DNA from: Podospora bellae-mahoneyi | Taxonomy: Eukaryota > Ascomycota > Sordariomycetes > Sordariales > Podosporaceae | Length of the DNA: 64,000 nucleotides | Assembly: GCF_035222275.1 (NCBI RefSeq) | Contig: NC_085881.1 | Location: forward strand, 620,001-684,000 | Direction of reading: 5' to 3' | Shown: positions 47,501 to 59,075 of the stretch, in pieces | Layout: every line of letters starts with the position of its first letter | Numbering within the stretch: the stretch's first letter is position 1 | Notes under the pieces: generated by a model | Told to the model about the DNA's origin: nothing | The model's input: only the letters and a program-made list of their open reading frames with translations | Database searches by the model: none | Translations under genes and position numbers: made by a program

Positions 47501-48043
47501 AACTGCCTCAGGAGAGTATTGTCTGATAGTGGTGGGTTCGGCCGCCCTGGGAAGCGCTGGGGATGGAACTGGTGGAAGGAGGAGGTCAAGCACACTATCA
47601 AGGAGCCCGGTGACGGCCGGAACCACTCCGCTGAGGTCGCCAATGAGGATGTCGAGGAGGTTTGGCTGTCTTGGCTGGTTGAAAGACGCAAAGTATTCGA
47701 GGGTTTTCTCAGGGGTGCCGAACATCGACAGCAGACTTGGGTCGGCTTGACGTTTCTCTAGCTGCCCTTTGGAGTTGTCTGATAACGTCCAAGGTGTGTC
47801 TTGATCATGGTCTGATTGACGCTTCTCCAACGCTTCTTCTGGAAGAATCGGTGTAATCAGCCCTTCTACCAGACCCCCGATGTCAAGTTGGCGCTTCTTC
47901 AGAGACTCTTTAGACGCATCGTCACCGGCACTGGGGACGTCATGGAGGACTGAGGCGGGTACTGGGGCTGCTTGGTCCAAAGGAGCAGCTGCAACCGACA
48001 GACCGCTGAGGGCGAGGGTGCTGTACAGAACAAAGTATTTCAT
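44520..48043 (-). CDS. Large secreted GH18 chitinase-like protein lacking the catalytic residues
   Basis: The three exons are 45505-48043, 45109-45352 and 44520-44823, giving 1028 residues. A signal peptide (MKYFVLYSTLALSGLSVAAA) is followed by three Lys-Arg-Gln sites (residues 50-52, 74-76, 97-99) that look like Kex2 cuts. A hydrophobic Pro/Ser/Thr region follows, with a pentapeptide repeat of the form PS(V/I/L)(S/T)(L/V) at about 300-430. The GH18 domain covers about 695-1028. It keeps AVYYGQ, KKVLVSLGGGGSS, YYLSAAPGC and GGVMVFD. The catalytic DxxDxDxE motif, however, reads DGFDLAKL across the first intron, so the third Asp and the catalytic Glu are replaced by Ala and Leu. The usual Trp of strand 8 is Phe. 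A chitin-binding or structural wall role is inferred rather than hydrolysis. The intron there is clean (GTAAGT, CTAAC, CAG), so mis-splicing is unlikely to explain the change. Confidence 0.82.
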
Positions 48044-48120
48044 GATGGGTTGTCGTTCCTAGCCACCATGGCTCTGCTTGATGATCCCAAGCTTCTCTCC
48101 CAAGGATGTCTTCATGATGG

Positions 48121-48128
48121 CATATATA
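48121..48128 (-). promoter_or_regulatory. TATA-like element of the GH18 gene
   Basis: TATATATG read on the minus strand lies about 80 bp upstream of the GH18 start codon, a suitable distance for a core promoter. Confidence 0.45.
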
Positions 48129-49601
48129 CGACGGGCCGTCCCGTACAATCAACCATGGACCTGGGAGTGATTTCGAGAAAACGCGTCCAAATAATTCCTT
48201 CAGACGCGTGAAATGGAATGCCTTTGCCATTCTTTAATTCGATTGCTATATGTACGATGGTAGACATAATGGTCCGATATTGTCCCTCCTGCCCAGCCCA
48301 CTTTTGTGATAGATTTCTCCGCATCACGGCAAGCTGTCTTGACTCCTGGAATGCGGCCAGTTCGCGTGCTCCCGAATGTCTAAGAAGACGGTCCGCTCAT
48401 GTAGGGAATGATCTTTGGCCACCGATAACTGTCGGCTGTCTTGATATATGGGACCAATGCCATGTAAGCGGAAAAGGAAGAAAGATCCCGCACGACAAAG
48501 CAGTACATGGCTACAGTACACTGTGGTTCGATGCATGATGCACTCGCATCTCCATCAATGTATGGTGTTTCGACTGTTATCCAGTCCGGCTTGAGCCACT
48601 TGGTCAAAGCTGTGATGCACAGGTTTGGTGGTGAGGATATCAGACGAAAGTGGTAAAAAAGTCTGAGGAGGTTTCATGATGCCGTGGGGGAGGTCTGAAA
48701 CATGCCGCCGAAGAAGTGATGCTGATCAATTGCAGACACCGGCAGATTTGGGTGAACGGTTTGGACGCGAGCCACTTTTGGTGTCGTGTCAGTTTGTCTC
48801 CCCGCGGAGAGCTCAATCAGTTGGCGCGACGAGAGAAAGGAGAGAGACGAGGGGAGACCAGAAGAGGGGGGCGGGTGCAGACTCTCGGCGATGCTGAGCT
48901 GAGGTTGGCATTGTTGTGTCCCACCCCATTTCCATTTCCTGTGCGTTACTCTACGCTCGTTGGAGGTTTGGTTGGGTCACATCGACTCTCGCCTCTCCGG
49001 TTCCGCACACAAAGAAAAACTGACCCCATTCCGGCCATCAACAAGAGTGGGAAACTGGGGGGCAGTTGACGATTGATGATCTCGATTCTTGAGTCGAAGT
49101 CGATGATAAAGAATGTCAAAGAAGGATGGCGTGGATGGTTACCTAGTCGCTGAATTGGTCAGCTTCGGAGGCCCATCCATGTGTCGGCACGGCGTGAGAC
49201 CTTTTTTTTCAGGTGGTGGATGCGACGGCCCAATCCCAAGATACCAAAAATGGGTTGGGAGACTGGCCTTGTGGCCTGTGCCGGGGAGCGAGGTCACGGT
49301 GCGTGATGAAATCCACGACTCGAGCAATCTGGCATAGCGTCATTCCAGTACCCTAGATATCTTCAAAATCCAAAATCATGCCGAGTCTTTTTGTGTGTAC
49401 GGTCAGGTGGGCTGTGGTGTGTGGCTGCTGCTGCATCGTGCTGAGAGAAGCCTAAAAACCTGCACCTCCAGGGCAAACTCTGGCGAAAAAGATGGGACTG
49501 GTGATGATCCGGAAAGAAGGGGAAAGGAGCGCAATTTGACGAGTGCGCAGCCTCCAATGAATGGGAGAGCCGATGATTGGTTGACGAGAGGTACAAAGGT
49601 A

Positions 49602-49617
49602 CTTAGGGTTAGGGTTA
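49602..49617. promoter_or_regulatory. Telomere-repeat-like motif (telobox) upstream of IES4
   Basis: CTTAGGGTTAGGGTTA holds two full TTAGGG units plus TTA, about 500 bp before the IES4 ATG. Short interstitial TTAGGG copies in ascomycete promoters can bind Tbf1/Rap1-type Myb proteins. Confidence 0.45.
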
Positions 49618-50110
49618 TGTACCGAGAACCAGGCCCCAGAAAAATCCAAGACGAGACTCCCTTGCTGTTGTTGGAGACTCCGCGCAGTGTCCCCCTCGGT
49701 TCGTGCGAACAAGTCGACTGCCCGACCTTATTCTTTGGCAGCATGAAGGCAAAACAGGTGGACAGCCCGCCGCCTCACCATGGCTGCGAGGGCTCCAAAC
49801 TTTTCAACCATTCCCATTCCCATCATTCCCATTCTCTCTCTCCCACAACACTTCCCGATGCCCATCATCACCACAATCCATCATCACCACCCTCACCAAC
49901 CACCACCTCATCACCACCACCAGCCCTCCCGTCAGCAATAATATTAGCCTGCGTCAGGAATAACGTGCAACGCTGAGCTGCACACACACAACCAGCAATT
50001 CACCGCATCACCGCCCCGACAAAGCAAAATTTCCAACCAGCCAACCACCACTTCTTCCATCACCAACTCCAACGCCCACCACAACGTCGTCGGCTTTTCT
50101 GTTGGGCGTC

Positions 50111-50982
50111 ATGGCTCCTTCCAGCAAGAGCGCCGCTGCGGCCAAGGACCGTAGAAAGTCCAACAACAACTCAGCTGGTCTCGTCACTCTCAGAGTTCCC
50201 AGCGCCAAGCTCCGAGCTATTGTCGACCCAGATTACGTGAAGGAAGATTCGCCAGTCAAGGAGTCGCCTGCCACATCGACGACGCTCCCGGCTGCGACGG
50301 TGAATTCCACCACCGAAAACGCGTCGGATTCGAGCCCCAATACTCCAGCCGCCGGCACACCTGCACCCCCCTCTGTGAGCATGGGCCCTCCCGCCGAGGG
50401 TCCCAAGAAGAAGGGCGTCAAAAGAGGTGCGGCTGCTCTCAACGGAGAGCCCAAGGTCCGTGGGAAGCCTGGCCCCAAGAAGAAGCAGAGACTGTATGTC
50501 ACCCTTCCATCATTCATCCCATCATCACTGACTGCCCCTTTGCCTGATGCATTGCTGACACATTACACAGTGAGGACGGAACCATCGAAGGCGGTAGAGC
50601 CAGTCTCGGAGCTCACAAGCTCGGTCCCAAGGCCAACCAAGGTGCTATCAATGCTGGCCTTCGCGCCCTCGACCGATCTGGCAAGCCCTGTCGCAAGTGG
50701 AGCAGAGGCGGCTTCATCATGAAGAGCTTTACGGGCGTTGTCTGGGAGATCCCACGCTGGGTCGCACCTCCCAAGATCTCGCCCGAGACTTCCACAGACT
50801 CATCATCAGCTCCAGTCTCGGTCGACGGCAGCAGCAAGGAGAATAAGGACAGTGCCAGCCAGCAACTCAAGAGCGACACAAGTAACAATGGCGGCGACAT
50901 CGAGATGACCAGCGCTCCCAGCATCAGTGCTGCTCCCTCCCCAGCGCCACCAGCACCTGCTCCTATCGCCGCCGCCTCTTAA
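50111..50982 (+). CDS. IES4: INO80 chromatin remodelling complex subunit Ies4
   Basis: Two exons, 50111-50493 and 50571-50982, give 264 residues. The N-terminal half is Ser/Pro/Ala-rich with a conserved TLRVPSAKLRAIVDP segment at about 19-38, and then basic clusters (GPKKKGVKRG, RGKPGPKKKQR). The diagnostic Ies4 core straddles and follows the intron: GRASLGAHKLGPKANQGAIN, GLRALDRSGKPCRKW and FTGVVWEIPRW. The C-terminal tail is low in complexity and acidic to Pro/Ala-rich. In yeast, Ies4 is a small subunit of INO80, which slides and edits nucleosomes in repair and transcription, and is a checkpoint kinase target. The ATG at 50111 lies in a strong context (GTC ATG G). The gene is transcribed away from the GH18 gene. 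Confidence 0.88.
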
Positions 50983-53103
50983 ATCATCATTGAACCATTC
51001 TATGCTGTCAGCGAGTTCATTCGTTTAATAATCCCTTTTTAACAACATGGCGAATCACGGGATATGATTTGCACCAGCCAGCACAGCACAGCACAGCACA
51101 GCACAGCACAGCAGACAGCCTTGGGCGTTCCGGTTTCTTTTTCAGGTGTAATTGGTGGGGGCGTTCTGATTGCTTTTACTTTTCACTTTTCATTGCACCA
51201 GGTGTCACACAGGGCGAGAGCAGGCAAGGCAAAAACTGGAACAGGGGGGACGGCGACGGAGCGGCCGTTTGCTTCGCCTGGGGTTCATCATGACGCACTC
51301 GCCAGTCAGGTTCAGTGTGTGGCAAGGCGTTTAGGAGCACAAGGGAAAGATGTTTTGGGGTTTTGGGAGAGACAGGAGAGACAAACAATTGAGTGACTGT
51401 ATATTAGGGTTGTTGATAGGATGGAAATGGAGTTTGGCCTTCTCCGCCGTAAGACAGAGAAGAGGCAGGCAGGGGAACAATGAGGAAAGGGGATAGATCT
51501 TTTTTCACTTGGTGCTCATCAAGCATCGTTTGTCGGTTTCGTGATTGGGAATTTTGATGTCTGCAAAGTGTCGGGGTTGCCGGAAAACAAGGCGTTCTTC
51601 CATGGCGATGGCATTTACAACTCGGGCATCGGTGTTGAAAATACAATGAATCAACAAGCGCCTTTCAATGTTCACTTTATGATAAATATTTCCACGGTGC
51701 AAAGATGGACAGAATAAAGAAGGAAACCCCAGCAAACTTGGATCGGATGAATGCTCCAGGTCATCTGGTCAAAGAGGTTCTTTATTTCACAACACCTTGG
51801 CTCTGCTCTCAGGCCCAGGGGATAATCCATCCGGTATGACTCGGCAAAGGCCGTCCACATAAAATTCAAAATAAAAACCGCAGAGAAAAATAAAAAAAAA
51901 CTGTGGGGTTTTGTTCGGCCATGACCAGGCGGTTACGTACGAATGAAGGATGGTGATGTTGGGCAAGCAGAGACAGTAGTGAGAGAAAATCCTCCGATCT
52001 GATTTAGAGTGATCAATTTTGGGGAGTTGAGTGGTTGCAGGTTTGAAAAAATGAGCAGTCAGCTTGTGCCTCTTCCTGTGTGCTTCCTCTTCTGTGTCTT
52101 TTCCGGTTTTGGTTTTAGTTCTTGGTTCACCACATCGCCATTGCATGGCAGGATTACGTCGAGGGAGAGAGAGAGAGAGAGGTACGGAGGTACCTCGCTA
52201 TATATTCCGTGCCAGTGGCATCAAGTAAAGATGCCTCAGGTTGCTGTCGGTGAGTCTTTCACTTAATTGGTTGGCGAGGTTGGGGAATTCCAGTTCAGCA
52301 AACTTGTCACGATCATCTGTGAGAATAGCAGGAGAACACATATCTGTAGACAGCTTGAAATGAAATGTTCGACTTCTCCCCTGATGAATCCGAACATCGG
52401 AACAAGTCGTCCCCCCAAAAGATGACGACGATAAGGCAAGTGTGTCGTGAGAGAGAGAACGCTTTGGCCACTCACCCACTGTGGAACTTGTGGGTCTCCA
52501 CAGAGACAAGCGTTGGGGGAGACCCCATGATCCCGCCAGTGTCCACTGCCCGCCCAGAATCTCCACTGACACGCCAGATAGGGACCCGCACTTGCTGCCA
52601 GAAGCGACGTCCCGGGCACCTCACAGGCAATGATTGACCCGACTTGATTAGAAAGACAATCAGAACAGAACCGAGAAGCAGCAATTTCGATTGATTGATC
52701 CTCACCACGGCTTTCCCCAAACATATTCCCCTCCCTCCAGTAACTACCAACCTAGCCAACGCAGCCATCAAAACCACCTCTGCTAAAGACGCCGGGTCCT
52801 AGAATCTATGACATAGCGTCCCAGCGACAAGAAAACCGAGGGCACCTAGCACCGCTTGAACTGTCGACACACACACACCTCACCAGCTACGCACAACGCC
52901 CCAATTACCGTAAAGCTATAAGCCCCTTCAACCACCGTATAACACGTTTGTCACTTTACGAGGTACAGGGCTCAGGTGGCCGTCTTGCGGTCTGGAGATC
53001 CTGCCGTCGTCGTTGTCGCCGCCCAAGAGCTCGGTAGTGACCAACTCCACCCCTCCCTGTTCTTTCTCCCCCTCGGCTGCTCCAGCTGTTGCCACCCCTC
53101 ACC
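50983..53103. other. Intergenic region between IES4 and GID1
   Basis: About 2.1 kb with no supportable gene. It includes a GCACA pentanucleotide array, a short GA array near 52158-52181, and a CA-rich leader before the next start codon. Confidence 0.5.
51081..51113. repeat. GCACA pentanucleotide tandem repeat
   Basis: About six perfect GCACA units lie just downstream of IES4, probably in or near its 3' UTR. Confidence 0.9.
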
Positions 53104-55531
53104 ATGACGAACCCATACCAACAGTCACAGCAGTCACAGCACGGCGCAGCCGCCAGCAACTTCCCCAGGAGTACCTCATACGCCTCCATCGTCTCTGGAT
53201 CTCAACAGCAGCAGCAGCAATCCGCTACCCGATCTTCGGCCTTGGGCTTCTCACATATCCTTGACCCGAACCCTGACGCCGAACTGGATACACACAATCC
53301 CTACTACCCCGAGCTCGATAGACTTTTCTCGCGACCCAATATCCCAACATTTGGCGGTGCCGGCATGGATATGGACACAGGATATACATCACGAAACCAA
53401 AACGAAAACGGACACAGCAATAATAATACCAATAGCGGGCCGTGGCCACCACCCGCAAGACTAGGTTCCAGCTTTCCAATGTCCAGGGCGTTCGACATGT
53501 TTTTAAACAAGGAACCTTTAAGCTTCGCCGATGCTACAGATGTGGACAGCGCCGCGCATAAGGGAACCGGCGCGGGCGCCAACCCCTTCTTGTCCGGCGG
53601 GACAGCGCCAAACTTTCTTGCCCCCTCTTACCTCCGAGGTACCGCCTACCTCACCAAGCTGGAAGAGCAGCACCGAGCGAGAATTTTGGCCGAGAGAGAA
53701 AGAGAGGCTGGCGTACCAGGTGCGAAAACGCAGACGAGAGCAGGAGTACTAGCCACCAACGGAAACAGTCATCACACTCTATCGCCCATGTCTGGAAAGG
53801 TGCACACAGGCGGGGGATCACACCGGGGGGTAGCCTTTGATGTGGTGGAAAAGTCGGCGTTGAGCCAGGGTTTGGTCGAGGAGGAAGTCAATCCGTTGCC
53901 GTCGAGGTGGAACAAGGACGACAGGGAACCCTCCCTAGAGCTCTCGGGCGATGGCTATGAAGTTACCTTCACCGGGCGGATGAGCAATGAACACGAGGCC
54001 TCGGCAGTGAGGGCTGATCACCCCATGAATCCGGCCTGTGGCATATACTACTTTGAGATCACGGTCCTGAACAAGAAGAAGTCATCGACCGATGACATGC
54101 CACCCATTGCGATTGGCTTCTCTAGCCAGATGGCCGCGCTGAACCGGGCGCCGGGATGGGAACCGGAGAGCTGGGGGTACCATGGGGACGACGGAAATTG
54201 CTTCGCCGCGCAAAACGTAGGGAAGGCGTACGGCCCCAAGTTTGGTCCGAAGGATACGGTCGGGTGTTGTATCAATTTCCGGCTGGGGCAGGCGTTTTTT
54301 ACAAAGAACGGCAAGGAGCTGAGTAGGTTTTGATATCTGTGGGGAATCAAAAGAAGGCAGTTGCTAACATGTGGAACTGCAGAGGTGGCGTTTCGGGACA
54401 TCAACTTTAAGGATGTGAAGGCGGGCAAGTTGTTTCCCATGGTCGGGCTCAAGAAGACAGGGGATCACATCTGGGCCAACTTTGGGCAGCAGCCGTTTAT
54501 GTTTGATATTGATAACTACATGCTGGTCAGTTTGTTCAACACTCGGAACAGGGCGAGTGGTAGCTAACGTTCGTGGCATAAACAGGAGCAGCAACAGATT
54601 ATCGAAGACGAGATAAACCGTGTCGATACACGCATCCTAGCACCAGGACTGTCAGAAACGGAGCTTATTCAGCAATTGGTTTTGCAATTCCTGCAACATG
54701 ACGGCTACGTTGAGACAGCTCGTGCTTTTGCGGAGGAGATCCATTCCGAGAAGTCGGCTCTTCGGCTTAGTGCCAAGGAACAGGTCAAGGGCATCAACAT
54801 TAAAGACGACGAGGACGCCAACAACCGCCAGAGGATCCGTCGAGCGATACTCGAAGGCGATATCGACCGCGCCATGCGTTACACGGAGCAATGCTACCCC
54901 AACGTCCTCAAAGAAAACGAGCAGGTTTATTTCCGTCTCAAATGCAGGAAGTTCATCGAGATGATTCGCAAGGAGGCCGAGATGAACCTAAAGTTGGAGG
55001 ATCGAAACCGGCGACTCGAAGAGCAGCGCGGTAGACAAGGCCTGGGGGATAATGACGAGGAGATGCAAGATGAGTGGGATGACGAGAGGGAGTTCTACAT
55101 TGATCAACTCGGGAAGCTCTCGATGGAGGCACTGGAGTACGGACAGGAGCTGAGGGCCGAGTTCACCAACAATCCGAGCAGAGAGATGACGAAACACCTG
55201 GATGAGATCTCCAGTCTGATTGCCTATCCGCATCCGCTACAGGTGCCAGAGGTGTCTCATTTGATGGATGCGAAGGGGAGAGTGGCCGTGGCGGAGGAGT
55301 TGAACTCTGCTATACTGAGTAGGTTTCTTCCTTTCTGCCCATTTGTGATGGGAGGCGTTACTAACTAATATGACCAAAGCATCACTCGGCAAATCATCCC
55401 GCGCAGCACTCGAAAACGTTTACGCCCAGACCTCGGTGCTTCTGGAGGACCTGGCGAAGGACGGGGGACCGGGTGCTTTTGTGACGTTGGAGGCGCTCTT
55501 CAGGCAGTTTCCACCCAGCCAATTGCTTTAG
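53104..55531 (+). CDS. GID1: RanBPM/Vid30-type GID (CTLH) E3 ligase subunit
   Basis: The four exons are 53104-54322, 54383-54525, 54586-55318 and 55380-55531, giving 748 residues. The N-terminal 250 residues are disordered, Gln/Ser/Asn-rich. An SPRY domain follows, including the GDGYEVTFTGR start, GIYYFEITVLN, IAIGFSS and GWEPESWGYHGDDG segments, and ends in the second exon with FPMVGLKKTGDHIWANFG. A LisH motif (ETELIQQLVLQFLQHDGYVE), a CTLH segment (IRRAILEGDIDRAMRYTEQ) and a C-terminal CRA region with a charged insert come next. This order SPRY-LisH-CTLH-CRA defines RanBP9/10 and yeast Vid30/Gid1. That subunit recruits substrate receptors in the ubiquitin ligase that degrades gluconeogenic enzymes. 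All four exon joins keep frame. The start ATG has ACC before it. Confidence 0.93.
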
Positions 55532-55916
55532 GGGGCAAAATCAAAAGGCAAGGAAGGCGCATCAATGGTGGAAGAGATGGAAACAGGGGCCTTGAGATGT
55601 TGTTTGGACATGGGTATACAGCCCGGGACGCGAGAGGGATGCCTGATCATCAGCAGACTTGTTAAGCGCAACATCACGAAACAATCAAGAGAATGGCATG
55701 GCGTTACTGGAAAGGGGTGGTTTTTCTTTGGACCAAACATACAACAGCAGAGCAGCGGATGGAGGAGCAGAATGGAGAGAAACAGAGCAGCATTACCTGG
55801 CGGTTCTCGATATAAAACCAACTTTTTCTCTCCTTTTGTTTCGGGAGTTGGTGAGGGTGTGGTGTTTATGGTGCTATTCACAACCAGGTTGTCTGTTCAG
55901 TGGTTTTTTTTTAGGT

Positions 55917-55918
<2 letters not shown>

Positions 55919-55950
<32 letters not shown>
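55919..55950. repeat. CT dinucleotide microsatellite
   Basis: An uninterrupted (TC)n tract of about 16 units lies 390 bp downstream of GID1. Confidence 0.95.
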
Positions 55951-55954
<4 letters not shown>

Positions 55955-56241
55955 TCTATTGGGCATTTTGGCTTTCATTGTGTAGCTCATCTCCATCCTC
56001 AGTTTCTCACCTTGTAGTCTGCTCTCCATCTGGCCTCTCATGAGTGGTTTGGTGGTGAGGGGAATCATCTCAGCTTGGATTTTGGGCCTGGTTTTTGGCT
56101 TATAAGTATGCATGAATAAACATATCAAAATGAATATGAGTTACTGTGTCGATATGGGAGGTGGGAAATATGAGGGTGGGTTTTGTATGGTCTTACGGAG
56201 TACTGCCTGTTCTCTCTCCTGTCCCTATGCCCCTTTTCGAA

Positions 56242-56253
56242 ACCCTAACCCTC
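56242..56253. promoter_or_regulatory. Telomere-repeat-like motif (telobox, reverse) upstream of the OTU gene
   Basis: AACCCTAACCCT, the complement of TTAGGG repeats, lies about 200-290 bp before the two possible OTU starts. It is the second such motif in the window in front of a housekeeping gene. Confidence 0.45.
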
Positions 56254-56528
56254 CACTGACTGGTCAGTGCCTGTCGAGTGGCTTTTGAGAACTTGCATGC
56301 CCCGCCGTTGCGACTTGCCCCACCATGAGTTTCGCCGTTTGAGCTCCAGGACAGTTTTGTCTTTTTGCTTTTGCGCAACCGACAGCCGCGATTTTGACAC
56401 ACTCTCTTCCCAATCGATCGTATTATTTCTACAATTAGACTCACATGGAACGAGCGCCCATCGGACTCTCGCAACGAAATTCTCACTCCCATACCACACA
56501 TCACCCAGAAGAAAGTAAAAGAGACATC

Positions 56529-56917
56529 ATGGGCGACGCTGAACAACTTCTCCCGGTGGCCGACCAGCCAACAGATCCAACAACTACAGAAAGTACACAA
56601 GAGCAGAAACCCGACGACCTCGAAGCCATCCTGGCGCGCCACCGCAAGGAACTCCGCGACTTGCAGTCGAGGGTGACGCAAAAGAAGAAGAATGCGACCA
56701 AAAAGACGAGGAAAAAGGTTAATGAGGAGTGTGCTGAGCTGGAGAGGGGGTTGAAGGAGAGGCACGAGGCGGAACTGGCGCAGGTTACGGGTGGTGGCGG
56801 TGATGCTGAGCCTGAGCCCGTATCAGAACCTGAGGAGGAGGGGGGAAAGGATGAGGTTGAGACTGTTACGGAAATGAGGGTTACACCATCACCATCACCA
56901 CCACCACCACCACCACC

Positions 56918-56999
<82 letters not shown>

Positions 57000-57556
57000 G
57001 GAAGAAACGAAACCGGCAGAAGGAAAGATTGGCGAGACGGCAGGCTGAGGTTGAGGCTGCTAGTGCCAAGGCGCAGGAGGAGGCGTCGCGGATGACGGAT
57101 CATGGGGCTATGGAGAAGGCTCATGTTGATGGGGTTTTGAAGAGGGAGGGGTTGGAGGAGGTGGAGGTTAGGGCTGATGGGCATTGTTTGTTTGCTGCTG
57201 TTGGCGACCAACTTTTTCGGAGGGGGGTGACGGAGGAGTTGTTGGATTATAAGGAGGTGAGGAGACGGGCGGCGGAGTATATGGGCAGGAACAGGGATGA
57301 TTTTGAGCCGTTTGTGGATTTGGAGAGTCAGAGTTGGGAGGAGTATTTGAGGAAGATAAGGGATACTTCTGCTTGGGGGGGCCAGCCGGAGCTGTTGGCT
57401 CTGGCGAGGGTGTTTGGGGTGGGCATTACGGTTGTGCAGGTGCCGAGGAATGAGGTTATCAATAGGGAGGGGGGGGAGAAGATGCTGTGGGTGGTTTATT
57501 ATTGGAAGGGGAGTAATTCGGGGAGGCATTATAACTCTTTGAAGTCTGTCTCTTAG
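56529..57556 (+). CDS. OTU2: OTUD6-type deubiquitinase with an internal frame change
   Basis: The N-terminal part, from ATG 56529 (or in-frame ATG 56445), is MGDAEQLLPVADQPTD and then a coiled coil (LEAILARHRKELRDLQSRV, KKVNEECAELERGLKERHE) typical of OTUD6/Otu2. The C-terminal part lies in another frame. It opens with the family's KKRNRQKERLARRQAEVEA and holds the OTU protease domain: ADGHCLFAAVGDQL with catalytic Cys, and GRHYNSLKSV with catalytic His. The two parts meet at a CCA/CAA tract. An intron from a phase-0 donor (GTATCA at 56820 or GTTACA at 56880) to the AG at 57004 would restore frame and remove the whole tract. Neither has a clear branch site, so a true frameshift or a sequence error remains possible. 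Yeast Otu2 removes ubiquitin from a 40S ribosomal protein. Confidence 0.8.
56919..56999 (+). repeat. (CAA)27 trinucleotide microsatellite
   Basis: Twenty-seven perfect CAA units follow seven CCA units. In the N-terminal frame of the OTU gene they encode Pro then poly-Gln; in the C-terminal frame they would encode poly-Thr. The tract sits at, or inside, the junction between the two coding frames. Confidence 0.97.
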
Positions 57557-58219
57557 GGGAAGGAGGGAGGAATGGAGTGGATACAGTCATAGAGAAAAGA
57601 TGGGACTTGGAGATTGCTAGAAACCCTTGTTGACATGAAATAAAAATATAGAAACACCTTCGACGAGTCCTCCCGACTACCTTGTCTTCAAAGACCATCA
57701 ACACATAAGGCTGATCAACTACTTGGAAGACCTCTCAGTTATCTTTGAACGGCTGTTGATTACGTTGAAACCCCTCATTTCCATCAGGAGTCACCTTTTT
57801 TTTTTATATATTCCACGACGTCAATGTTTAAAAATAAAACCATCTCAACAGCATCACCAACATCAGAAATGCTGACAGCCCTTCCCCAGCTTCCAAGAAT
57901 GTGGGGGAGCAAGGAAAGCAAGTCTTGGCCTTTTGCAGAAATCGCGGGGAATGTTTGTCGGTTTGGTACCCAATCAGGTTAATGATGCTGCCCGTTGGGG
58001 AATAGACCCTTTATTTATGACGACGAACCTCGGCTTCCGGCTGGCGGCTGTCTCAACGGTTTAGATATCGATTGCCCATCTCTAGGATTTGTGTCTAGAT
58101 TTGTCGGAAAAGGACGTCCTTGGGGATATATACATCTACCCAGTTCATCTCATCAGCTTGATCTTCTTGCTTCAACCAACATACACCCCAACAAGCCGTC
58201 AGTCACACTACAGTACAAA
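57557..58219. other. Intergenic region between the OTU and SDR genes
   Basis: About 0.66 kb holding the OTU 3' UTR and the SDR promoter. No gene was seen. Confidence 0.6.
58127..58132 (+). promoter_or_regulatory. TATA-like element of the SDR gene
   Basis: GGATATATACA lies about 90 bp before the SDR start codon and is followed by a CT/CA-rich leader. Confidence 0.45.
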
Positions 58220-59075
58220 ATGGACGTCAACAACCTCTTCTCCATCAAGGTACACCACCCCCCTCACTCCCCCTTCCCTATCCTCCCCCCCCCCTTCCTG
58301 CTAACTTCCCCAGGGCAAAGTAGCCCTTATAACCGGCGGCGCCAAAGGCGTCGGCCTCATGATCTCCACCGCCTTTGTGTCCGCCGGCGCAAAAGTGTAC
58401 ATCTCGTCCCGCGACGCCACCGCCTGCGCCTCCGCCTGCGCAACCCTCAACACGATCACCCCCAACTCGGCCTTCTCCCTCCCCGCCGACCTCCAGTCCG
58501 AAAAAGAAGTCCACCGCCTAGCCGCCGAGCTCACCAAGCTCGAGCCGGGGGGGCTGCACATACTGATCAACAACTCGGGCGCCACCTGGGGCGAGCCCTA
58601 CGAAAAGTACCCCGACGCCGCCTGGACCAAGCTCCTCACCCTCAACCTCACCCGCGTCTTCACCCTCACCCAGGCGCTCACACCCCTGCTCATCAAAGGG
58701 AGCAAACAAGACGATCCGGCGAGGGTGGTGAATATCGGCTCCATCGATGGGTTACGCGTTCCTCTCCTTCCAACGTTTGCGTACAGTGCCTCCAAGGCGG
58801 GCCTGCACCATCTGAGTAGACATCTTGCTGTTGAGCTGGGACCAAAGGGGATAACGGTGAACAACCTCGCGTGTGGGCCTTTTCCGAGCAAGATGATGAA
58901 GCATACTTTGGACACGATGGGGGAGGTGATCAAGGAGGCGAATCCGTTGGGCCGAGTAGGACAGCCCGAGGATGTGGGCGGGGCGTGTTTGTTTTTGTGC
59001 AGCAGGGCGGGGGGGTATGTCAACGGGGCTACTTTGGCGTTGGATGGGGGGGTTCATTTGATGGCCAAGATTTAG
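58220..59075 (+). CDS. Short-chain dehydrogenase/reductase (RhlG-like 3-oxoacyl reductase type)
   Basis: A 30-bp first exon (58220-58249, MDVNNLFSIK) is joined across a 64-bp intron to 58314-59075, giving 263 residues. The Rossmann NAD(P) motif TGGAKGVG lies near residue 18. The chain continues with NNSGATWG, the catalytic Ser in VNIGSIDG, the YSASK Tyr/Lys pair, and a C-terminal NGATLALDGG. This is a complete classical SDR. Fungal members with this sequence style are often named rhamnolipid-type 3-oxoacyl-ACP reductases; the true substrate is unknown. A basic residue pattern after the Gly motif (SSRDATAC) suggests NADP preference. The exon is rich in C-ending codons in its first half and in G-rich codons in its second half. 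Confidence 0.9.

Larger units (their letters stand above)
48044..50110. other. Divergent intergenic region between the GH18 gene and IES4
   Basis: About 2.07 kb separates two genes transcribed away from each other. A TATA-like sequence lies near the GH18 start and a double TTAGGG motif on the IES4 side. No gene was seen. The 300 bp before the IES4 ATG are CA-rich. Confidence 0.55.
55532..56528. other. Intergenic region with CT microsatellite and telobox
   Basis: About 1 kb between GID1 and the OTU gene on the same strand. It contains a (CT)n array and a reversed TTAGGG pair. No gene was seen. Confidence 0.6.
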
